DNA of 64,000 bases. It comes from an uncultured Bacilli bacterium (lineage in GTDB: Bacteria > Bacillota_I > Bacilli_A > RF39 > UBA660). Below, piece after piece: positions 9,127 through 16,315 of this stretch (positions are counted from its first letter, which is position 1; the number at the start of each line of letters is the position of its first letter). The stretch is taken from positions 1 through 64,000 of the forward strand of contig CAKOLO010000005.1 of NCBI GenBank assembly GCA_934096235.1, written 5' to 3'. A model generated the notes under the pieces. That model was not told where the DNA came from, made no database searches, and worked only from the letters and a program-made list of their open reading frames with translations. Both the position numbers and the translations under genes were made by a program.

Positions 9127-10350
9127 ATGAAAACAAATACAAAAACAATATTATTATTTATTATGTCTTTTGCTTTAATTGCTATTATTAGTGTATCTTA
9201 TGCATACTTTAGTGCATCAATAGTTAATAATGAAGTAAAAGATCAAGTAGTGGAAACAGGTACTTTAAGTCTAAGATATGTAGATGGACCAGAAGTAGTA
9301 ATGCAAAACATAAAACCTGGACAAACTATTACAAAGACTGTTTATGTTGCTAATACAGGTACACTTGATGCAGTATATAACCTAGTATGGCAAGAATTAA
9401 CTAATGAAATAACTAACGATGAAATGTTAATCGAAGGAACATGTACTAGAATGAATGCAACTACTGAAACAGAAGATGGAACTTGCGATGCTATAACAAG
9501 TGCGTCTATTTCATCAAACACAATTAAATCTAAAATAACAATTGAACCAAGTATAGTTCATAAATATGATTTAACTATTACTTTCAAAGATACAAATGCA
9601 GCACAAAATTATAATCAAGGCAAAAAATTTAGTGGCGTTTTAGGTGTAAATGAGTATAAACCAACTCAATTTGAAAAAGATAGTTGGGAAACAATAGCAA
9701 CTAATGTAAGAAATGGTAATATTTCAAATTATAATTTAGGAGATACTAAAGAAGTAGATTTAGGTGATTTAGGAAAACATAATGTAAGAATAGCAAACAC
9801 AACAACACCTGATGAATGCTCGACTGAAGGATTTTCTCAAACAGCATGTGGATTCGTTCTTGAATTTGAAGATGCAATTACAACACATGAGATGAATAGC
9901 ACTGCTACTAATGTTGGAGGATGGCCAGCATCAGCTATGTATACATATTTAAATGCTGATTTATATAATATGTTACCAACTGATTTAAAAAGTGCTATTA
10001 TAGATACAACAGCAGTCAGTGGACATGGGTATGGTGAAACAGATAGCTTTACATCAACTGATAAGTTATATTTATTAGCGCCAAAAGAGATATATAGTAA
10101 TTTTTCTAATACATCTGATACATCAAAAGATTTGACTAGACAATTAGATTATTATAATAGTATTGGAGTTACTACAAGTAGATATTCAGATGCTATTAAG
10201 AAGCATGGAACTGCTTCAAGTACATGGTGGCTTCGCTCGGCTGATTCTATTACTATCAATTATTTCTACATTGTTAATATTAGTGGTCTCTGGAATTACA
10301 ATTATGCTAATAATACCTATGGCGTTTCGCCAGCTTTTCGAATCGGATAA
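9127..10350 (+). CDS. Secreted/surface protein with TasA-like N-terminus and DUF6273 C-terminal domain; likely DGR target
   Basis: A signal-type hydrophobic segment (about residues 8-28, ending SYAYFSA) leads into a TasA/camelysin-like beta region (LSLRYVDG, IKPGQTITKTVYVANTG; to about residue 170). The rest reads as the C-type-lectin-like DUF6273 fold: GWPASAMYTYLN, TDKLYLLAPKEI, TRQLDYYNS, WWLRSA and the closing GVSPAFRI. In the last 40 residues almost every codon ends in T or C and could derive from AAY by changing only the first two bases, the signature of a DGR variable repeat (see findings). Such proteins are ligand-binding surface molecules in known DGRs; the ligand here is unknown. 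AGGAGAG precedes the ATG. Confidence 0.75.
   Translation: MKTNTKTILLFIMSFALIAIISVSYAYFSASIVNNEVKDQVVETGTLSLRYVDGPEVVMQNIKPGQTITKTVYVANTGTLDAVYNLVWQELTNEITNDEMLIEGTCTRMNATTETEDGTCDAITSASISSNTIKSKITIEPSIVHKYDLTITFKDTNAAQNYNQGKKFSGVLGVNEYKPTQFEKDSWETIATNVRNGNISNYNLGDTKEVDLGDLGKHNVRIANTTTPDECSTEGFSQTACGFVLEFEDAITTHEMNSTATNVGGWPASAMYTYLNADLYNMLPTDLKSAIIDTTAVSGHGYGETDSFTSTDKLYLLAPKEIYSNFSNTSDTSKDLTRQLDYYNSIGVTTSRYSDAIKKHGTASSTWWLRSADSITINYFYIVNISGLWNYNYANNTYGVSPAFRIG
10225..10350 (+). other. Putative DGR variable repeat (VR) at the 3' end of the DUF6273 gene
   Basis: The block starts at TGGTGG and ends at the stop codon. Codons 10243-10320 are the apparent hypervariable part: 25 of 26 end in a pyrimidine, and they encode N, Y, I, S, T, D, F, L and similar residues. 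It is flanked by codons rare in this AT-rich genome (CGC TCG before, GGC GTT TCG ... CGA after), as expected for a fixed template-derived frame and an initiation-of-homology end. No reverse transcriptase or template repeat lies in this window. Confidence 0.6.
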
Positions 10351-10493
10351 TAGATCAGTGGTATGTACTTAGAGTATGATGTTAATAATTAAGAAATGTA
10401 AATATTTCCGATTAAATAATAAATTATGAAGAAAATATGATGAGCTTGCTCCGAACGGAAGTGAGGACAAAGCGAATGGAAGAAAAAAAGAAT
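10351..10493 (+). other. Non-coding stretch after the putative VR, with a GC-richer block
   Basis: No gene is visible. Positions 10441-10485 (TGAGCTTGCTCC, GAACGGAAGTGAGG, AAGCGAATGG) are clearly richer in G/C than the flanks and include the small inverted repeat GAGC-TT-GCTC. Possible readings are the trailing part of a DGR homology region, a small RNA, or leftover sequence from an exchange. Confidence 0.35.
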
Positions 10494-10524
10494 ACCAGTT
10501 ATGTCTTATGATATAGCTGGTTTT
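10494..10524 (+). terminator. Terminator downstream of the DUF6273 gene
   Basis: A 9-bp stem ACCAGTTAT / ATAGCTGGT (one G-T pair) is followed by TTTTC. Confidence 0.7.
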
Positions 10525-10621
10525 CTTATGTTATAAAATATATAATGTAACACATTTGACACCTAAAATTGACTTAAATTACTAATTTTGATATAATAAA
10601 GCACGTTTAAAGGGGACTATT

Positions 10622-12472
10622 ATGGAAAATAATGAAAATGAATCTAAAAGAAAAATTAGAAATAAAACTAAAATGGTAGGTGTTTTATTGGGTACTGCCG
10701 CTACAATAAATACTATAAATGATGCAAGACAATTAATAACATCAAGCATAGTAGCAAGAACTAACGATGGTACTGAAGAAAACACAGTAGGTTATGAAGA
10801 ATATAATACTAGATTTAATACAACAGTTCATTCTAATAACTTTGTAGTACTTAAAGTAAGTGAAAAATCATTCAATGATATAACAAATTTAAGAAACACA
10901 TTAAATGAATGTAAAGATAGAAATATTTCAGTATGTATAGTTCTTGATACTAAAGCTGAAAATCTAGCTAAGATGCATAAAAATATAGATTTCTTACAAG
11001 CAGTAGTAAAACAATATAATATAGATATGCCTATATATTGCAATATAGATAACATTATGAATAACAAAAAACTAAATAATGCTGAAAAACAAACATTAAT
11101 AGAAGCATTCTTAGATAAAGCAACAAGAAGTAATATGTATGTAGGTTTATATGGAAGTGATGCTAGTCTTACTGATTGTAATGAGTACATAACAAAAATT
11201 ACTGATTATGATACATTTTTAGTAGAAGATGGTGAAAACATTAAGTATTCTGGAAGTCATAATATAACTAAAGACTTAAATGGAGTAATTGGTGCGACTA
11301 TAGATTTATCTGAAATAGTAAAAGAAAGAAACTTAAATAATAGTACATCTTTAGTATATTCACAAGGATATATAGTTAAAGAAGGAGAAACTCTTCATAG
11401 TATAGCTTTAACTTGCGGACTAAGTGAAAATGATTTAAAAGAATATAATCATAATATAAAAGAAGTTAATGCTGGAGACACAATATATATACCTAATCTT
11501 TATATGACATATAATAAAGATACAAATACTTCTACATATAATTATGCGATAGCAAGAGGAATAGATATTTCAGACTTTCAAACCAATATAGATTGGGATA
11601 GGGTAGCTGAAACATCCGATTATGTAATAGTAGAAGTAGCAAGAGATGATGGTAATTATTTAGATAACGAAGGATATTACTTATCTTCATCAATTAAGCA
11701 AATAAAAGGTGCTACTAGTAAGAATATAGACTTAGGTTTATACTTTTGTATTTATAAGGAAATGAACACTAAAATATATGAACAAAGATTAGATAAATAT
11801 TTAACTAAATTAGATAAAGAACTTGAAGAACAGGAAGTTACTATTGATAAAGTAAATGTACCAGTATTTATAGATTTTGAAGTTTACACAAAAGATAATG
11901 ACTATTATGAATTATTACAAGTATTTAAAGATGTTTGTAGTAAACATGGATATTCTAAAGTTGGTATTTATGGTAATGGGTCTACATTAAATTCTATATG
12001 TATTAATATGATTTCAAAACATAATACAACACTAAAAAATACTGACTTTTATGTATGGAAAGCAGGAGGACCTCAATACTCATCTGATGAACATAATGAT
12101 GAAGGAATAAGTTTAGATAACTTAAAAGAGTATAGGGGAGAGTCAACTTCTAATTTCACTGTAGATATGCAACAAGTAACAAACGTATGTAATGATGTAG
12201 GTGCATCTAATTCTTCAGGACACTGTGATGTAAGTTATTTATATGATGAAGAAATGTTTGGGCACAAATATTCTAGAGAAGAAACTACTGAAGTAATGGA
12301 AGTAGACTTAAATAATTATAGAAATATTCCAGTACATACTATAACTTCAAGTGCATTAAATACAGTTAGTGCATTAACTGCTTTAGGATATGCAGCATTA
12401 GGACTTAAAACACTTGCTAAAAAGTTAAAACAAAAGCATAAAGAAAATACTATTAAAAAGACACTAGAATAA
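10622..12472 (+). CDS. Membrane-associated LysM / GH25 muramidase-like wall hydrolase
   Basis: The 616-aa protein has a short N-terminal hydrophobic stretch (MVGVLLGTAATI), a first barrel-like domain (about residues 60-240; VGLYGSDASL recalls GH25 but no catalytic D-x-E is evident), a LysM domain (about 250-295, YIVKEGETLHSIAL...IYIPNL), and a complete GH25 domain from about 312 (RGIDISDFQTNIDW, then PVFIDFE near 417 with the catalytic D-x-E, and VGIYGNGSTL). A hydrophobic segment near 575-595 plus a basic tail suggests membrane retention. GH25 enzymes cleave peptidoglycan glycan strands; LysM binds GlcNAc. It has its own TATAAT box and AAAGGGG site. The tandem of degenerate and intact barrels is unusual. 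Confidence 0.8.
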   Translation: MENNENESKRKIRNKTKMVGVLLGTAATINTINDARQLITSSIVARTNDGTEENTVGYEEYNTRFNTTVHSNNFVVLKVSEKSFNDITNLRNTLNECKDRNISVCIVLDTKAENLAKMHKNIDFLQAVVKQYNIDMPIYCNIDNIMNNKKLNNAEKQTLIEAFLDKATRSNMYVGLYGSDASLTDCNEYITKITDYDTFLVEDGENIKYSGSHNITKDLNGVIGATIDLSEIVKERNLNNSTSLVYSQGYIVKEGETLHSIALTCGLSENDLKEYNHNIKEVNAGDTIYIPNLYMTYNKDTNTSTYNYAIARGIDISDFQTNIDWDRVAETSDYVIVEVARDDGNYLDNEGYYLSSSIKQIKGATSKNIDLGLYFCIYKEMNTKIYEQRLDKYLTKLDKELEEQEVTIDKVNVPVFIDFEVYTKDNDYYELLQVFKDVCSKHGYSKVGIYGNGSTLNSICINMISKHNTTLKNTDFYVWKAGGPQYSSDEHNDEGISLDNLKEYRGESTSNFTVDMQQVTNVCNDVGASNSSGHCDVSYLYDEEMFGHKYSREETTEVMEVDLNNYRNIPVHTITSSALNTVSALTALGYAALGLKTLAKKLKQKHKENTIKKTLE

Positions 12473-12500
12473 AAGAAGCTTAAATTTTTAAGCTTCTTTT
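12472..12500. terminator. Shared bidirectional terminator between the GH25 gene and helD
   Basis: AAAGAAGCTTAA / TTAAGCTTCTTT hairpin with T runs on the right and A runs on the left; it overlaps the last codons of the minus-strand gene, serving both convergent transcripts. Confidence 0.85.
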
Positions 12501-14530
12501 TGATTATATATAATTAAGTGATGTTGACTTCTAGTACAAGCAACATAATATAAATATCTTTCTTTATAACTAAATTGATTATCTTTATGTGTATATACTA
12601 TTGTTGCATCATATTCTAAACCTTTTGCCATATAAGAAGGTATTACTACTAGTTCACGACTAAATGCTTTAGAATTATTAGCTATAAGTGTTAACTCTTC
12701 AAAATTACGTTTAAGTAATTTATAAATATCAGCAGCTTCTGTATCAGTCTTAGTAATAATTGCTATACTTCTATTATTCTTTTTAAGATTATTTATGTCA
12801 TTACTTAATTGTTCTTTTAAATTATCTTCATGTCTAAATTCAACTGGTATATGTGTATCTCTTCTAATAGCTGATACTAAGTTAAGTCCAAGTATTTTAT
12901 TCGCATGTTCTATAATTTCAGGACTTGATCTATAAGTCTTATTAAGTTCTATATAATTAACTGAGTCAGGGAATACTTGCTTTAAATCTTCAAGACTCTT
13001 ATATTCATAATATGGATTTATTGTTTGATTGATATCTCCTAAAATAGTGAATTTACTTTTTCTAAGTATCTTCTTAAGTAATATATATTGAAGAACATTA
13101 TAATCTTGTGCTTCGTCAACTATAGTTTGTTCAATCATATAGTCATATCCAAGGAATGTAAGCAAACTCTTCATATATACAAATAGACACGCGTCTTCAT
13201 AAGAAATATCTTTTGAATCAAGTTTATTTATATATGAGTCAGGTAATTCTTTATCATACACTTTCTTAAATTCTTGACTTCTAAAGAATCCTTTATATAT
13301 TTCTTTCATATCTATGGAAATATTTAATCTTTCTCTTAGCCATTTTCTTATTTGTTTAGCTCTTGATTTATTACCTCTAAATTCTATCTCAGCAATCTTT
13401 AATGATATTTCATCAATTCTCTCAAGTAATGGTATACTTGAATATCTCTCAAGCAAATAATAATTTAACTTTTCAAGTGGTACATATAAATCTCTATTAA
13501 ATATTTCACTAGTAAATCTAGCTTTACTTGTATAATTCTTAATATATTCTTCCATAACAGGGATTATCTCATTAGATTGTTTTAACTTTATTAAATCTAC
13601 ATATGCTTCTTCATATTTATAATATCTTTCTATAAAAGATGTAAAAGATTCAATATGTTTATATTCTGTAATATATGTTTCTAAGAAATCACTAAATGTT
13701 GTTTCTTTAGTATTGTCTTCACCAAGTTCAGGAAGTACATTAGATATATATTCACTAAATATATGGTTAGGCGCAAATATAAGTACTTTATCACTAGTTA
13801 AATTCTTAATCTTATAAAGTAAGAATGCTATTCTATGAAGGGCTACACTAGTTTTACCAGAACCAGCTATACCTTGAACTATTAAATTTTTATCTTTAGT
13901 ATTTCTTATAATTGCATTTTGTTCACTTTGAATAGTATTAACTATATTTTTCATATAGTCATTATTCTTTCTTGAAAGTACTTCTTGAAGCATCTCATCT
14001 TGAATAGTAAGTTTACTATCAAATACATGTTTAATCTTAGAATTTTCTATAGTAAACTGTCTTTTATTATGAAGATAACCTTTCATTATTCCACCAGGTG
14101 CATCATACTGACATTCACCTTGTTCATAATCATAGAATATACTAGATATTGGACTTCTCCAGTCATAAATAATATTATTATCTCCTTTAGTAAGGTAGGT
14201 AAGTCCAATATAAATATCATTTTTTCCTTCGTCATCCTCATAAGTTATCTTACCAAAGTATGGACTATTTTGAATCTTATAAAGTTTCTTATAATACTTA
14301 GCTTTCATTTCTAAGTCATCAATTTCTTTATCATTACTTGATAAAATAGTCTTCATTTCAGTAGGATCTAACTCAGCCTTAGTATCCCATACATATCTCT
14401 TAAATTCTTGCTGTTTTTCTTCGTTATCATATAAGTCTTGAGCAAGATTTGAAATATTTTCTCGTAAAAGTTCAGTAGTTAATTCTAGATGCTTTTGTTC
14501 TTTCTTTAATTCTTCTTCACTTAAATTCAT
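12488..14530 (-). CDS. helD: HelD-like RNA polymerase recycling ATPase (UvrD/PcrA superfamily)
   Basis: HelD displaces RNA polymerase stalled on nucleic acid using ATP. The protein has an N-terminal coiled-coil-rich arm, the family block YDWRSPISSIFYDYEQG, Walker A GIAGSGKTSVALHR near residue 220, Walker B/motif II DEAQD and late superfamily 1 motifs (KTYRSSPEI, AKGLEYD, YVACTRSQ). At 680 aa it is a little shorter than the B. subtilis protein. The start is set at 14530 because GGGAGG sits just upstream of this ATG, while the upstream ATG at 14551 would overlap that site. The promoter is at 14588-14616. Confidence 0.9.
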   Translation of the reverse strand: MNLSEEELKKEQKHLELTTELLRENISNLAQDLYDNEEKQQEFKRYVWDTKAELDPTEMKTILSSNDKEIDDLEMKAKYYKKLYKIQNSPYFGKITYEDDEGKNDIYIGLTYLTKGDNNIIYDWRSPISSIFYDYEQGECQYDAPGGIMKGYLHNKRQFTIENSKIKHVFDSKLTIQDEMLQEVLSRKNNDYMKNIVNTIQSEQNAIIRNTKDKNLIVQGIAGSGKTSVALHRIAFLLYKIKNLTSDKVLIFAPNHIFSEYISNVLPELGEDNTKETTFSDFLETYITEYKHIESFTSFIERYYKYEEAYVDLIKLKQSNEIIPVMEEYIKNYTSKARFTSEIFNRDLYVPLEKLNYYLLERYSSIPLLERIDEISLKIAEIEFRGNKSRAKQIRKWLRERLNISIDMKEIYKGFFRSQEFKKVYDKELPDSYINKLDSKDISYEDACLFVYMKSLLTFLGYDYMIEQTIVDEAQDYNVLQYILLKKILRKSKFTILGDINQTINPYYEYKSLEDLKQVFPDSVNYIELNKTYRSSPEIIEHANKILGLNLVSAIRRDTHIPVEFRHEDNLKEQLSNDINNLKKNNRSIAIITKTDTEAADIYKLLKRNFEELTLIANNSKAFSRELVVIPSYMAKGLEYDATIVYTHKDNQFSYKERYLYYVACTRSQHHLIIYNQKEA

Positions 14531-14587
14531 TATAACCTCCCTAGAGTTCAAGTGTCACATCATTTAAAAATTAACAGCATAAACAAA

Positions 14588-14616
14588 ATGATAGCAAACA
14601 AGTCTAACTTTGTCAA
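14588..14616 (-). promoter_or_regulatory. Promoter of helD
   Basis: On the minus strand, TTGACA (14616-14611), a 17-bp spacer and TATCAT (14593-14588). Confidence 0.75.
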
Positions 14617-14657
14617 TTGAAAATGAAAAAATAAATAAAATTAGACAAAAATTATCA

Positions 14658-14686
14658 TTGAAAAACTAAATAATATAAATTATAAT
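14658..14686 (+). promoter_or_regulatory. Strong promoter for a leaderless MFS mRNA
   Basis: TTGAAA at 14658-14663, a 17-bp spacer and TATAAT at 14681-14686, with the ATG only 6 nt further on. There is no room for a ribosome binding site. Confidence 0.75.
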
Positions 14687-14692
14687 TATCTT

Positions 14693-15877
14693 ATGATAAA
14701 GAGAATAAAAGAATTTATAAAAATTAGTGAAGAAGATTTATTAATGATAGTGCTTGCCTTTATGTCATTTTCAATAGGTATATGGAGAAACTATAGACAA
14801 TTATGGCTTGAAAATGTTGGATTTGATGTACAAAGTATTAGTAAAATATTATCAGTTGCATTAATATGCAGCGCACTTATATCATTTATAATAAGTATAT
14901 ACTCAACAAGAGTTAAAGTTAAAAATGTAATAATGCTTACAGGAACACTTAGAGCTTTAGCTATGATGATTCTTCTTTTGAACAATAACACTTATATAAT
15001 AAAAGTGTGTATGTTAATATGCGTTATGTGTGAAACAACATTCTCAATAGCATTCTATCCACTTTTAACAACAATAAATAAAGAGAGAAGTGCTTTTGCT
15101 AAACAAGCTTTAATAAACTATCTAGGAAAAGATGCTGGTGTTATAGTATGTGGCCTTTTAATAGGAGTAACTGTTGGTAACATCGTATTTGATTATAATA
15201 GTTGTTTATTCTTAGCAATGATTTCAACTATATTATCAATTTTATTTTTAATACTATTTAATGAAAATAAAACTTATAAAAAAAGAAATGTTCTTCCATT
15301 AAAGAAAGCACTAAAAAATTTAACAAAATCTAAAGTGAATAATTATTTCTTATTTTCTCAATTTATTATGAATATCTCTTATGGTATGATATTTGGTCTA
15401 GTTATGCTTATACTTACTAACTTTATAGGTTTTAGTGTAAGTATTGCATCTATATTTATAATAGTTTGTAATCTAGTAGGAAGTATAGCTTGTTCATTAT
15501 TTAATCATTATGGAACAAAACTTTCAGTAAGAACAAGTACATTTATAAAATATGGTTCTAGAGTTATAGCTTACTTAATAGCATTCTTAATGCCAAATGC
15601 ATTATCATTTATAATAGCGATGATTATAGCACATGTATCAGCAAGAATACTTGATGATAAAGTAACTGGAACATATTTAGCTAGAATAGATACTAATAGT
15701 CAATTCTTATTTGGAAATATTAGATACTTTATACTTAGTTTAGGCGAGGGTATTGGAGTATATTTAGCAGGTTATATGTTAGAAATATCATTTAGATCTT
15801 TATTTTTAGGTGCCTCTGTATTTACAATATTACAAATATTAATGTTTTTAAATCTAGATAAAATAAGAGATAAATAA
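14693..15877 (+). CDS. Major facilitator superfamily transporter
   Basis: A 394-aa polytopic membrane protein with about 12 predicted hydrophobic segments in two halves separated by a basic central loop (around residues 180-210, NENKTYKKRNVLPLKKALKN split over the loop). This is the MFS layout. No substrate motif is recognisable; the first loop contains SIYSTRVKVKN where MFS proteins often have a basic motif. The gene is divergent from helD and appears leaderless, its ATG being at the expected transcription start. The rpsO promoter follows directly. Confidence 0.75.
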   Translation: MIKRIKEFIKISEEDLLMIVLAFMSFSIGIWRNYRQLWLENVGFDVQSISKILSVALICSALISFIISIYSTRVKVKNVIMLTGTLRALAMMILLLNNNTYIIKVCMLICVMCETTFSIAFYPLLTTINKERSAFAKQALINYLGKDAGVIVCGLLIGVTVGNIVFDYNSCLFLAMISTILSILFLILFNENKTYKKRNVLPLKKALKNLTKSKVNNYFLFSQFIMNISYGMIFGLVMLILTNFIGFSVSIASIFIIVCNLVGSIACSLFNHYGTKLSVRTSTFIKYGSRVIAYLIAFLMPNALSFIIAMIIAHVSARILDDKVTGTYLARIDTNSQFLFGNIRYFILSLGEGIGVYLAGYMLEISFRSLFLGASVFTILQILMFLNLDKIRDK

Positions 15878-15887
15878 GAAAAAATAG

Positions 15888-15916
15888 TTGCATTTTACTA
15901 AAAAATATAGTATTAT
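15888..15916 (+). promoter_or_regulatory. Promoter of rpsO-pnp
   Basis: TTGCAT at 15888-15893, a 17-bp spacer and TATTAT at 15911-15916; an approximately 80-nt leader follows, as expected for S15 autoregulation, although I cannot assign a known leader class. Confidence 0.7.
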
Positions 15917-16003
15917 TAACTAGAAGTTTATTCTTAGTTTGGATGTACCTCTTACTTCTTTACTCAGAATTAACGGATTATTAAGATAAGGAGGATTTTT
16001 AAA

Positions 16004-16273
16004 ATGGCTTTAAGTAAAGACAAAAAGACTAGCATTGTTGAATCTTTCGCTAGAACTAAAGGTGACACTGGAAGCGTTGAAGTTCAAGTAGCACTTTTAA
16101 CAGAAAGAATCAATAATCTTACTGAACATATGAAAGAACATAAACATGATTATCATACTAATCGTGGATTACTTCAAATGGTTGGTAAAAGAAAAAGTTT
16201 ACTAGATTATCTAAAACGTGAAGACGTTCAAAGATATAGAGACTTAATCAAAAAATTAAATTTAAGAAAGTAG
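16004..16273 (+). CDS. rpsO: 30S ribosomal protein S15
   Basis: S15 binds 16S rRNA helices 20-22 early in 30S platform assembly. The 89-aa protein contains the family blocks TGSVEVQVALLTERI, HDYHTNRGLLQMVGKRK and LLDYLKRED. AAGGAGG precedes the ATG. It forms the classical rpsO-pnp pair, with an intergenic hairpin between the genes. Confidence 0.98.
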   Translation: MALSKDKKTSIVESFARTKGDTGSVEVQVALLTERINNLTEHMKEHKHDYHTNRGLLQMVGKRKSLLDYLKREDVQRYRDLIKKLNLRK

Positions 16274-16300
16274 GCACTTATTTTAAGTGTCTTTTATTTT
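16273..16300 (+). terminator. Hairpin between rpsO and pnp
   Basis: GGCACTT / AAGTGTC stem followed by CTTTTATTTT. It may act as a partial terminator or an RNA-processing site, as this junction does in other bacteria. Confidence 0.6.
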
Positions 16301-16315
16301 AGAGAAGGAGGAAAA

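Noticed and set aside
10163..10372. Open frame of 69 codons overlapping the 3' end of the DUF6273 gene
   Set aside because: No ribosome site, hydrophobic low-information sequence, and it lies wholly over the in-frame lectin-like domain; a shadow of the main gene.
10828..11190. 120-codon minus-strand frame inside the GH25 gene
   Set aside because: Antisense shadow without start signals.
13985..14314. 109-codon plus-strand frame inside helD
   Set aside because: Antisense to conserved HelD motifs, no ribosome site or promoter.
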